Positions 1-8,841 are shown, counted from the first letter of the stretch. The stretch is DNA of 64,000 nt from Diospyros lotus (GCF_014633365.1 NC_068340.1:19757879-19821878); one strand, 5' to 3'. Notes: generated by a model not told the origin, from the letters alone. A program made the numbers and translations.

Positions 1-323
1 ATTCATATTTTTACGTTTAATGTTTATTTCAATTTCTGCCTTACTTTATTTTTCTAGTATCTGTTGTCTAAAAAAAACTCATAAAAAAACCTTGTTGCCA
101 ATTTGTCCAAATGCGTGTGCGTGTGTGTGACATTCTTTTTCTTTTGCCATAAATAAATCTCTCAGTGGACGACCTGGATTCATTCAGAAAATATAAATTT
201 AAATTTGGACTACAACTGCACTCGTACACTGGCGAGTATAAACCTCTCACTAAATAAAAAAAAAATATAAATGTTTTATTATGATTTGTTCTTATTATGT
301 TTTAATTGCAGGGTGAGAGTGCA
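1..323 (+). repeat. 5' LTR, last 323 bases only
   Basis: It matches the last 324 bases of the LTR at 5633-7554 and ends GTGCA just before the primer site. About 1.6 kb of this LTR lies outside the window. Confidence 0.85.
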
Positions 324-332
324 GCCAAATTT

Positions 333-350
333 TGGCGCCGTTGCCGGGGA
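333..350 (+). other. Primer-binding site complementary to tRNA-Asp
   Basis: TGGCGCCGTTGCCGGGGA is complementary to the 3' end of plant tRNA-Asp including CCA, and starts nine bases after the LTR end. tRNA-Asp priming is typical of Athila and related Ty3/gypsy elements. Confidence 0.8.
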
Positions 351-557
351 GATTAAGGCAAAAACAAAAAGAAAAAAAATAAATAAATAAAAAATAAAAG
401 AATAAGCATCTCTTGATAAAATCGGTAACTCTATTTCTCTTTTACTTTATTTTTGTTTGTGCATTGTATATGAGACTGAGATCAGGTAGAATTTTGAAAC
501 AGTATTTTCATATCATTCTGAGTCTTTACCTGCAATTGGATTGTCAACTTTACACTC

Positions 558-1787
558 ATGTCTCAAAATTACTACAATCTGTCTGCACAAGATACTTATC
601 ATGATGAAAATTATCATTTTGAATCTGATTTGTCTAGACCTCTTAAGGATTATCTATACCCTCTTAGGCAAATCACTTTTGATTTGCAACCAGACACTAC
701 CCATTTGTTACCCACTTACCATGAAATTGAGGTTTGGTGTGCTGTGTGTGAGACTTCAGCTCATTTAACGGATGACTGCCCTATAATACCTGCTTTTAAG
801 GAGGTATTGTATGGTCAATCCAGTTACACACACACACACAACTATGAGGGAATGTATTACCAGAACCATGAGGAAAACTACCATTCGGACTTTGATGCAT
901 ATCACCTTAATTCACACTTTCATCCAAATTTCTCATGGGAAAATGATTTTGTAGCCCAACCACATGAGCACTTCCTTTCCCAGCCTCAATCATTTCAAAC
1001 GAATGAAGGGTCTACATTCGATGCATATCAACCCCCTCATGGGAGTTCATTAAAAGATACCTTCAATCTATTTATGCAAGGCCAAATGGAAATTTTTACA
1101 CAAATGTCCAAATGTCAAGAACATACCATTAGAGTTACAGAGGACATTAGGAACCAATTGACACAGCTAACACAGACTTTGAGCATGTCAGAGCCTGTCC
1201 ATCCCAACTCACTCCAAATCCTATTAATAAAACCCATCATCAAAAGTGAAAGTCAGGAAAAGGACATAGGAGTGACTGTCTTAAGGAATGGAGAAATAAT
1301 TGAGAAACTTGATGCCCCTAGGACAGTACACCCTTTGGTGCAAGAAGAGAGAGTGGTTGATCACAGTGAGGTAGATGTCAATGAAGCCTTGGAGGAAGAA
1401 AAAGACCAAAATGATGTAAGAAAAGAAGAAACCTGGGAGGAAGAAGAGGATAAAATTCGAGAGCCAAAATGTGAAAAAATCATAAGTTTATCCACATTTA
1501 CCCCTCAATTTCTATCTTTTAGGTTAGTCGATATTATTGAGGATCAAATTAAACTAAACACGTGTGAGATGTTTGTGCAAATTAATGTGCCATACGCGGA
1601 TATAATAAAACCAACACCTCCGGACGATATATTTTCAAAATATGTATGTGCATTCATGAGAAAAATCAATTTATATAATTTTGAAAATAACTTTAAAAGT
1701 GGTGTAGTGAATGGGAGATATTATACGATTAGGTGGGCAATCACTCATTTGATCCTTAATTGGAAGAAAAGAAAAAAAAAATTCTAA
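558..1787 (+). CDS. Gag-like protein with a single CCHC zinc knuckle
   Basis: An uninterrupted 409-codon ORF begins about 210 bases after the primer site, in the normal gag position. Residues 61-74 form C-x2-C-x4-H-x4-C, the retroviral nucleocapsid knuckle that binds RNA. Residues about 165-215 are a Gln/Thr/Leu-rich helix of the kind that follows the knuckle in Athila Gag. Residues about 255-310 are very acidic (Glu/Asp runs) and the C-terminus is strongly basic (KKRKKK). The knuckle lies near the N-terminus, whereas in complete Gag it follows a large capsid region. The ORF therefore looks like the C-terminal part of Athila Gag with capsid deleted. In this copy it could bind RNA but probably cannot build a particle alone. 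There is no in-frame stop, so decay has been slight. Confidence 0.6.
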   Translation: MSQNYYNLSAQDTYHDENYHFESDLSRPLKDYLYPLRQITFDLQPDTTHLLPTYHEIEVWCAVCETSAHLTDDCPIIPAFKEVLYGQSSYTHTHNYEGMYYQNHEENYHSDFDAYHLNSHFHPNFSWENDFVAQPHEHFLSQPQSFQTNEGSTFDAYQPPHGSSLKDTFNLFMQGQMEIFTQMSKCQEHTIRVTEDIRNQLTQLTQTLSMSEPVHPNSLQILLIKPIIKSESQEKDIGVTVLRNGEIIEKLDAPRTVHPLVQEERVVDHSEVDVNEALEEEKDQNDVRKEETWEEEEDKIREPKCEKIISLSTFTPQFLSFRLVDIIEDQIKLNTCEMFVQINVPYADIIKPTPPDDIFSKYVCAFMRKINLYNFENNFKSGVVNGRYYTIRWAITHLILNWKKRKKKF

Positions 1788-1971
1788 AAAATAAATAAAT
1801 AAAAATATAATAAAATAATTTTATATATACATATAAGTTGTTCCTTTTTTGCATTACTTAACTAGTGTTTCTCTATGTGCAGTCTAAATAAAATTTCTCC
1901 ATACGAGTTTATGTATTGAAGACCGCCAGGTATGCCTATCTTCTATCCTTTTATTGCCAATTGAGGACAAT

Positions 1972-1990
1972 GCGCAATTTAAGTTGGGGG
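1972..1990 (+). other. Internal polypurine-tract-like motif (first of three)
   Basis: AATTTAAGTTGGGGGG resembles the tract before the 3' LTR at 5621. A second internal match lies at 4186-4197 (CAAGTTGGGGGG). Only the 5621 copy is followed by an LTR. The internal copies could be extra plus-strand priming sites or scars of composite assembly. Confidence 0.4.
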
Positions 1991-2141
1991 GTAAGGTGTC
2001 TACAAAATTTTACCTAAAAAAAAAAAAACAAAAATTAAAACAAAATTAATTAAAAAAAAATTGAATTGAGAGAGACAGAATTGACGCTGGTGGTAGCGAT
2101 CTTTTCTTGGGCAGTGCAATCACACTGCCCTATAAAGAAAG

Positions 2142-2217
2142 AAGGCACACTGCCAAATGTTGAAAACAGAGGCGCCGAGCGTTGAAAAAAAAAAGGGCAC
2201 ACTGCCAAATGTTGAAA
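2142..2217 (+). repeat. 52-bp-period duplication upstream of the virus-like ORF
   Basis: GGCACACTGCCAAATGTTGA occurs twice (about 2142 and 2194), separated by a variable stretch containing an A run. It lies just upstream of the promoter-like block and may be part of it. Confidence 0.6.
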
Positions 2218-2232
2218 AATGAGACGCTAAAC

Positions 2233-2310
2233 GACGTCAAGTCTGACGGTGCAATTATGGCATGCCTCGAGTCGAGTGTAGAATAATGATGCCCATTGCT
2301 CTATAAGAGA
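2233..2310 (+). promoter_or_regulatory. Internal promoter-like region: paired TGACG motifs and TATA box
   Basis: At 2233-2249 a reverse-oriented TGACG (inside ACGTCA) and a forward TGACG lie a few bases apart, like the paired motifs of as-1 elements bound by TGA bZIP factors. A TATA-type sequence, CTATAAGAG, lies at 2301-2309, about 150 bases before the next ATG at 2459. A second TATA-like CCTATAAAG lies near 2128. CAG/GTACTC at about 2380 and TTCTTAG at about 2421 could bound a very short leader intron. The arrangement suggests the downstream ORFs are transcribed from their own promoter as well as from the LTR. This is motif-based inference only. Confidence 0.4.
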
Positions 2311-2458
2311 CTCCATATCTGTATGAGGCAAGTCACCCCTCTTGAGCTCAATCTTCTCTCATTTGTGTTATTCTCTGATCAGGTACTCTCATCCCTTTTG
2401 TAAAGTTTATAGTTCTTTACTTTCTTCTTAGTATAATTTTTTTTTTTTTAAAAAAAAA

Positions 2459-3004
2459 ATGGATCTTTATCTCTCAAAAATTCACAAGTACTATCCATCT
2501 CTCCCGCAGAATGATTTGAAAAAAATTTATGCTGCTAGGTGTGAAAGACTTTGGCTGTTGATGCGTAATAACATCCCTGAAGATATTCGTTGGCTAATCG
2601 AAGCAAAAGTTCGATTAGCTGGTGAAACTTCACCTAGTTTTAAGCATTTTCCAGGCTTAGGGAAGAGTAGTTTTGCGAAGAAAAGAAGAGCGAAAAGAGT
2701 GAATGGTTGTTATAAATGTGCTCGATGGACCTGTAACACACGATGCAAATCTGTGGGGTTTACGTCCATAAATCGAGAAGATAAAATTAGTTTCATAAAG
2801 GATGGACTGAGTAAGGAGTCTTTGGATGATATCCGATTGACTCTTGAGACGCATCTATGTGGAATAGTGCAAAGAGAACTTCTTGCTTTATGGACCCAGT
2901 TCAGAAGTGACCACCAACGCTATAGTCTTGGGAATCTGACTAAAAACGACCCTGTTTGCCAATCTATAAGAAAATTGGATGGGAAGCTTATCCTCGCTTC
3001 ATAG
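2459..3004 (+). CDS. Virus-like zinc-finger nucleic-acid-binding protein (Betaflexiviridae NABP-like)
   Basis: This intact 181-codon ORF starts at an ATG in good context (A at -3, G at +4). Residues 68-80 are Gly-Lys-Ser then FAKKRRAKR, a basic block directly before a four-cysteine finger: C84-x2-C87-x4-C92-x3-C96. A conserved-looking stretch with aromatic, Ile and Lys residues follows at about 107-117. A Gly-basic-Ser segment, an Arg-rich block, a Cys finger and then that tail is the order I know from the small cysteine-rich proteins encoded near the 3' end of carlavirus and vitivirus genomes (family PF05515), which bind nucleic acid and often suppress RNA silencing. The N-terminal 65 and C-terminal 60 residues make it longer than most of those proteins and are not recognised. 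It lies between gag and the LOG-like ORF where pol should be. The match is from memory of family features, not a search. Alternatives are a host zinc-finger fragment or an unrelated basic protein. Confidence 0.5.
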   Translation: MDLYLSKIHKYYPSLPQNDLKKIYAARCERLWLLMRNNIPEDIRWLIEAKVRLAGETSPSFKHFPGLGKSSFAKKRRAKRVNGCYKCARWTCNTRCKSVGFTSINREDKISFIKDGLSKESLDDIRLTLETHLCGIVQRELLALWTQFRSDHQRYSLGNLTKNDPVCQSIRKLDGKLILAS

Positions 3005-3046
3005 AAAGTGTTTAAGCCGTTTCTGGACGTAAAACCAGAGGAAGAT

Positions 3047-3151
3047 GTGAGCCACAATCACAACTACTTATACATACGCATGATTTTTGTTTGTATTTAT
3101 TTCTTGTTGAATTGTTGTATAGCTACTTTTGATCGCCAAACTTATTTTCAG
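3047..3151 (+). other. Possible intron in the leader of the LOG-like ORF
   Basis: Of the 167 bases between the two ORFs, 3047-3151 has a good donor (GAT/GTGAGC), a T-rich interior and a strong acceptor (TTATTTTCAG/G) 20 bases before the ATG at 3172. If spliced, it gives the LOG-like ORF a short leader. The ORF itself has no introns, unlike host LOG genes. Confidence 0.35.
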
Positions 3152-3171
3152 GACATACAAAAGGAACAAAC

Positions 3172-3831
3172 ATGGAAGGCCAGTTAGTTCGTCGAATCAA
3201 TACCATATGCGTACTTTGTGGCTCTCAACTTGGGAGCGATATTTGTTACGCACTTGCAGCGAGCGAACTTGGTAAAAAATTAGGAGAGAAAAAAATTAAT
3301 TTGGTATATGGAGGGGGAAGTCGTGGATTGAATGGTTATGTTTCACAAGCTGTACATCTTGGAAATTCATTTGTGGTAGGTGTAATGCCAATCCCTTTAG
3401 CTGAACCACATATTTTCGGGATTACACGCGGTCAACTTACAGAAACGACTTCTATGTCTGAGCGCATGGCTTATAAGATTTATCAGTCAGATGCCTTCAT
3501 TGCTTTACCAGGAGGTTTCGGAACACTTGAAGAAATCTTTTGTATAATTTCCTAGGCCAAGAGTAATCTCTATACCAAACCCATTGGACTTTTAAATGTT
3601 AACCATTTTTTCGATGGGTTACTCTCTTTTCTTGATCAGGCTGTGGACCAACAGTTCATTTCTCGTTCAGCAAGAAAGATTCTCATTTCTGCATCCACCA
3701 TTGATAAGCTACTAGAGAAATTACATGCTTATGTTCCACAGTACGATCCTCATGAGCCTCGGATAGACTGGTCTAAGGCAATTAGTAACAAGCGCCAAAG
3801 GGGTCCGATTAATTTAGATTTATCACTGTGA
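3172..3831 (+). pseudogene. Intronless LOG-family cytokinin riboside 5'-monophosphate phosphoribohydrolase, one nonsense codon
   Basis: LOG enzymes remove ribose 5'-phosphate from cytokinin nucleotides, releasing the active free base in one step. The reading frame covers 219 codon positions plus the final stop, the usual full length. It carries the nucleotide-binding GGGSRGL at residues 47-53, the conserved Arg at 98 (in SERMA) and the signature PGGFGTLEE at 113-121. Codon 128 is TAG (3553-3555), where family members have Trp (TGG). The same frame then continues normally (AKSNLYTKPIGLLNV and on) to TGA at 3829-3831. Host LOG genes are split by several introns and this copy has none, so it was captured through mRNA. 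PGGFGTLEE with Phe, and the Ser-rich helix before Arg98, point to a LOG subgroup other than the best-known Arabidopsis members. As read, only the first 127 residues would be made. These include the signature but lack the C-terminal third. Confidence 0.85.
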
Positions 3832-3846
3832 GAAATGCTCTTTATT

Positions 3847-4070
3847 AAGATGGCTGAGTAAGGAGTACTTTTTGTACTCTTGAGACGCATCTAGTTATTG
3901 TACAACTTGCAGGATTTTTCTTGGTTGTGTTCTTTAAAAAAAAAAAAAAAAACTGTGGAATGTTGTTAGTAAAGTCTTTGATAAGATGGCTGAGTAAGGA
4001 GTACTTTTTGTACTCTTGAGACGCATTTTGCTTATCTTATGACTTGCATGAAATTTTTATTTTGGTGTGA
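3847..4070 (+). repeat. Two-copy hairpin repeat downstream of the LOG-like ORF
   Basis: An identical 44-base unit occurs at 3847-3890 and 3983-4026 (136-base period), and weaker similarity extends about 40 bases past each. Each unit can fold as GAGTAC-TTTTT-GTACTC flanked by GGCTGAGTAAG and TTGAGACGCAT. A diverged relative lies inside the zinc-finger ORF at 2798-2854. It has the same flanks but a GAGTC/GACTC stem and a longer loop that itself holds GGAT/ATCC. The pairing is kept while the stem sequence differs. Confidence 0.7.
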
Positions 4071-5620
4071 AAATATAAATATATATATGGTGTGCTCATT
4101 TGTTGTTTAAGTTTTAGCAGTTCACAGCAAAATGGACTTGTGGAGTTACAGGTATTCTTAACAACCCTAATTTATTACTGCAATTCAAGTTGGGGGGTGT
4201 AAGGTTTAGTTATGAATTATTTGGTTCATATTTAACTGTGAGTTTGCTATTGCTAGTTTGTTGTCTTGTGTGAATTGATTATCTTTATCTGCTCTTATTA
4301 AAAAAAAAAAAATTGTGTTTTAAATAATGCTATTCCTAAAGTTTTGAAGTTATGCACTGATAGCCGGTTAAGTTTGCAATACGAAACATGGATGCATTGA
4401 TTTCTTATTTGAAAACGTATGTGCATTAGAATAAGTAATTTGTATTCATCGGGGATTCAAAATTTAAAAATTGGTTATCGGTCATAAAGTCAAAGGTAAT
4501 AGTAATTAGCTGATTAGTACATTGTATGATCCCTCAACAGAAGTGGAGACTATTACCCAAGTAAGTGTTTGAGCCTAATAACCATTAATTCTGAGTGAAA
4601 TAACACTTACTCTAAATATGCTCTCTTGTTTATCTTATCTTTTCAATGGCTTCAAAATATCAATTCGCTTTGAATGTCTAGTATGATAGCGGATGAATTT
4701 GACTGGTTTCAAACTTCGACTTAGATGACTGAGAAGCATGATAGGGGGATCAATTTCTTTCAGTTTGAGCCTATTAAACCTTTTTCTTTCTTTAAATTAA
4801 CCTCCCTTGCTATCCCATTTGAGCCATTTGTAGTACAATTTCTTTCGTTACTCTCGGTTAACCCATAACCATATGAATTTTATCCAACCTGGTGTGATTT
4901 TGAAAATTAATCTGTCTTTCTATTTTCATATTTAAAGAGAAAAAGAAAAAAAAAAGAGAAAAAAAAAGAAGAAGAAAAAAAAAAAAAAAAAGGGCAAATT
5001 CTCTTAGCTATTCAGCATAACTGTTTCAAAATAAATGCTAAAAAAAAAAAAAAATCCCGACACACCCTTTGCACACTCTACATTTTCTTTGACAACCCGT
5101 ATTAACCTTATAGCCCCATTACAATCCAGTCTGGTCCCTGTTGATGCTATAAATCATGTGATCTCAGAATTCGAGTTTGGAGTAGGGAATCATGTTTAAA
5201 TTCAGAAGTTACTCATCTAGAGCATTATTCCAATCATGAAGCTATGTCAATTTCCTTGTTCTTTCATGAAAATACGTTCCTTGTATTTGGGATGGCACCG
5301 AGTTTTGAACTTGTTTTGCATTTACTCTTATAACGGTGCACCCCCTTGTGTGTACACCTGAGGAATCCTTTTTATTGAAGAGAAAATCCATAGTAAGATT
5401 TGAAGTCAAAACTTCGAGGGAGTAAGTCTGTGTGTTGGTTATCCTAATTTCCATTTCTGAGATTATATGACCTTTAACCAAAAATCTGATTTAGAATGCT
5501 AAATTATTTATTCAATTTTATGCATTTCGGTTTCGAATTTGAAATTTTTACATTCATACAGTTATTGTGAATAAAGTTTGGCAGGTGTATAATCTGATTG
5601 CTAAGGGATTAGCAATGTTT
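4071..5620. other. Non-coding internal region of the Athila-like element
   Basis: I see no coding sequence here. It contains a second polypurine-like motif (4186-4197), A-rich simple sequence at 4935-4991 and 5041-5054, and segments of the kind found between the last ORF and the 3' LTR in Athila relatives. Confidence 0.6.
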
Positions 5621-5632
5621 AAGTTGGGGGTA
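5618..5632 (+). other. Polypurine tract before the 3' LTR
   Basis: TTTAAGTTGGGGG ends two bases before the TG that opens the 3' LTR at 5633. It would prime plus-strand DNA synthesis. Confidence 0.65.
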
Positions 5633-6325
5633 TGATTAGTGGTTAATTTTATAAAAAATTTGTTATAATTATACCATTCTTTTGATCTTAAAAATGGTTT
5701 AAATTAGATATTAATATATATTTTATGGTTATATGCAAATTTAAATTGAAAGATGAATGAAATGAAGTTCTAAAGTAAATAATAATAATATATAAAATTA
5801 TATATAATACATATATATCATTATATGCATGCATGTAATATATATATAATATAATCTAATATATATATGTGCCATGTGTAATACATATATATAATATATA
5901 ATTTATTAATAACATTAAATTATTTTTATTTTTTTTAGGCATGAAGAATTCAAGCCCATGAAAAATTAAAGTCCATGAAGAATTCAAGCCCATGAAGAAT
6001 TAAGGCCCAATTTGAGTAACCCATAGAAGATATTATTTGGAGAAGGCCCAAGGATTAATTTTAATCCTAATAAAGATTAAAAACCAATTTATAGAAATCT
6101 ATTTTTATTTTTTATGTGAGAGCTTTATTAGGTGGATATTATAGCTAAAATCCATTTAACTTTATGAGTGCTTTATTAGGTATGTATTTTAGCTAAAATT
6201 CATTTAATATTAGGTGTGTATTATAGCTAAAATCCATTTAACTTTAAGTGTGTGAGTGCCCATTAGATATAATTATGTCTAGTTGAATAATTGAAATTGT
6301 GTGGTTTGTATTGCATCTTGTGGCC

Positions 6326-6333
6326 TATAAATA
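6326..6333 (+). promoter_or_regulatory. LTR TATA box
   Basis: TATAAATA in the context GGCCTATAAATAGATCAC, mid-LTR, where a U3/R boundary about 30 bases downstream is expected. A second copy in the 5' LTR would lie outside the window. Confidence 0.6.
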
Positions 6334-6520
6334 GATCACTTGATTGCATTTGTAAGTGTGATTATTATTCTTGAATAAAAGTTTAGTTGTTTCCTTATAA
6401 TTCTCTCTTTGAGAATTGTTCTTGTTCTTTCTCATTTTCTTTAGTACTTTCTCTTATAATTTTACTTTTTTTCTTTCTTCTTTTAAATTCTTATGTCATT
6501 TATTATTACTTTATTATTCA

Positions 6521-6720
6521 CCGCCTAAATGGCCGGTTAATTTGTGCCTTTAAATTTCTGCAATTTTAATTCTTGTCATTTAATTATTCACCGCCTAAAT
6601 GGCCGGTTAGTTTATGCCTTTAAATTTCTGTAATTTTAATTCTTGTCATTTAATTATCCACCGCCTAAATGGCCGGTTAGTTTATGCCTTTAAATTTCTT
6701 GTCATTTAAATTATGTTATT
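6521..6720 (+). repeat. 70-bp tandem repeat, almost three units, inside the LTR
   Basis: CCGCCTAAATGGCCGGTTA recurs at 6521, 6591 and 6661 with exact 70-base spacing. The third unit is shortened. It contains the palindrome-like GGCCGG and lies downstream of the LTR TATA box, so it would be in the transcribed leader. Confidence 0.85.
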
Positions 6721-7559
6721 TAAATTACGTCATTTAAATTTATGTCAATTAACTTTCAAATAAAAATGAGTAGTTAAATCTAATCTTGGGTTAAGGCAAG
6801 GACAGTGTCCAACGCCAATGATTCCCAAAGAAAGCTGCGCTTTAAATAAGTAACATTAATTTAAATTTCAGTATGAGTGTGTATTAATTATTAAAAAATC
6901 ACTAGGTTTGGATTGGAGCGTAAGCCTAACTTAGAGCTTTCATGCCATGTATGAGAGTTACTAGAACTGGAAACGCTATCATACCTAAACCCAGATGATT
7001 AATTTAGTTGTTTTGTGTATTAATTGCAATTGGATTTATGGTGGTTGCTTAAATTAGAATCTCGCATATCATGTATGGGGATTGCTTAACCTAAAACTAT
7101 CATCATCTCTAATTGCATTTAATAACAAACCCTCATATCTGAAATTAAATTAATGTTGCTAATTTTTTATGCTAAAATTTGGGAATCAACGGGTTGGTAC
7201 TGAAATTGTCTTAACTCAAGCACTATCCAAATTCATATTTTTACATTTAATGTTTATTTCAATTTCTGCCTTACTTTATTTTCTAGTATCTGTTGTCCAA
7301 AAAAAACTCATAAAAAAAACCTTGTTGCCAATTTGTCCAAATGCGTGTGCGTGTGTGTGACATTCTTTTTCTTTTGCCATAAATAAATCTCTCAGTGGAC
7401 GACCTGGATTCATTCAGAAAATATAAATTTAAATTTGGACTACAACTGCACTCGTACACTGGCGAGTATAAACCTCTCACTAAATAAAAAAAAAAATATA
7501 AAAGTTTTATTATGATTTGTTCTTATTATGTTTTAATTGCAGGGTGAGAGTGCAGTCAG

Positions 7560-8841
7560 TACCAAGTAGGGAGGAAAAGGAAGGGAGTTTGAGAGAGGAA
7601 GTGCTGCCAAAAAGAAAGGAGAAAATTGGGGAAGAAACGAGGGAGAAAGAGCCTCTATGGAGTTTTTGGGTCTTTCTCGAAGTTTATGCCAAGCAGTAAG
7701 AAAACTGCGAGAAAACCCATTCTCGCTTGTTGTAAGTCATGCTTTTAATGGTAATTAGTCAAGGTAAGTGATTTCTGCATGCTTCTTGCTTCTTCTTGAT
7801 TATCCTTGATCTCATTTGTGTCGGGTTGGTGGCTTACATCTCATGTTTCCTTGCTTCCGAGCATTTCTTTCCTATTTTGCTTGCATAGCGGAGTTTGTTG
7901 TTGTGGTTCGTCGATGGGGTTAAACATGATTACTCTTGTGCATGGCTTGTGGTTTGCACATCATATTTTCCTTGGTTGTGCACTGAGCCTATAGGTGGGG
8001 TCTGCGTACTTGATATTCCTTAGTTTGTACATATTCCTTCTGTTTTGTCTTCAACATGTTATTTGGTGACAATGGCTATTGGTGGATCGAGAATTTGCAT
8101 GTGATGATTGGTCGCTTGTTGGTGAATTGTCACGATGATCGGGGGGGGGGGGGAATCTCGTGCCTACAGGTGGGGCCATGCCTACAGGTAGGGCTGAGGG
8201 GTTGGACTCCGATCACGTGGGCTTAGCCTACAGGTGGGGCTGAGACGTTTCACACAAGTGCCGACAAGGATGATGGAGGCTCGGAGGGGGGGGGGGGACT
8301 TCTTGATATATTGCATTTTTGCTCTTGCATGCATTGTTTCCTTTTTTTCTTACCACTCACTTAGATGTTATTATCTAACTTCGGGTGTTTTATACCCCTG
8401 GAACATTCAATGTTCCAGGTATATTAGAAATGCCAGGTGTTCCAGGTTCCAGTTTGAGCAAGGGCAAAGAAGTGGAGTTGGGATAGCTTTGGGATTTGTA
8501 GCTAGCTTCGGGTTTATTCCATTATGTACCCTTGTAACCCAAATGATGTATTGTAAATAACGGCTAGGATACTCAAGGTTGTAACAGGTGTGTGTGAGTG
8601 TCCTATAGGTGTTGTACCTATAGTGATGTGTTGTATTTTTTGGGAGTATTGAAAGTCGTATGCATTTCTTATGCTTGTAAAAGAAATCTAGTGGAAACCC
8701 TTTTATTTAGCTTTGGTTAAGCTTTCAGGTTCGATCCAAATGCTTCCGTTGGTAAGGATTTCTAATAACGCTTGAGGTTATTATTAGTATATAATGAATA
8801 TCTTATTACTTCTTTGTGTAATTGGAAAGTGGGGCGTTACA
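7560..8841 (+). repeat. 3' part of a Del/Tekay-like LTR, cut by the Athila-like insertion
   Basis: It ends GTGGGGCGTTACA, like large Ty3/gypsy LTRs elsewhere in the window. The segment around 8370-8425 is homologous, inverted, to 19040-19110 and also to 51345-51390. Repeated CCTACAGGTGGGGC units lie at 8162-8245, and G runs at 8142-8155 and 8287-8300. The 5' half should lie beyond the Athila-like element, left of the window. Confidence 0.55.

Larger units (their letters stand above)
1..7554 (+). mobile_element. Non-autonomous Athila-like LTR retrotransposon carrying foreign ORFs (5' end outside window)
   Basis: Bases 1-323 repeat almost exactly at 7231-7554. By hand count there are three substitutions and three homopolymer length differences, so insertion was recent. 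The upstream copy is followed by a tRNA-Asp primer site (333-350). The downstream copy is preceded by a G-rich polypurine tract and starts with TG at 5633. After the terminal CA at 7554 comes GTCAG, the expected 5-bp target duplication, whose partner lies left of the window. The internal 5.3 kb holds a gag-like ORF, a 181-codon virus-like ORF and a LOG-like ORF. There is no protease, reverse transcriptase, RNase H or integrase, so the element would need a helper. The primer site, long LTR and gag-only structure fit a derivative of the Athila lineage of Ty3/gypsy. The lineage is inferred, because no pol is available to type it. Confidence 0.8.
5633..7554 (+). repeat. 3' LTR of the Athila-like element (1922 bp)
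   Basis: It runs from TGATTAG to GTGCA. TATAAATA at 6326-6333 (context GGCCTATAAATAGATC) is the likely LTR promoter, and AATAAA-type signals lie at 6374 and 7381. The U3 part has short direct repeats: ATGAAGAATTCAAGCCC units at 5939-6009 and TATAGCTAAAATCCATTTAA units at 6128-6245. AT microsatellites occupy about 5780-5900. Confidence 0.8.

Noticed and set aside
68..250. Minus-strand ORF repeated at 7283-7480
   Set aside because: It is simply the two LTR copies read backwards. No start context, domain or independent support.
3847..3890. Hammerhead ribozyme possibility (CTGAGTA ... TGAGACG around a hairpin)
   Set aside because: The conserved CTGATGA and GAAA core bases are not present and the third stem is missing.
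8142..8300. Two G runs of 13-14 bases (possible G-quadruplex or sequencing artefact)
   Set aside because: Single runs cannot form a stable quadruplex alone, and run length in assemblies is unreliable.
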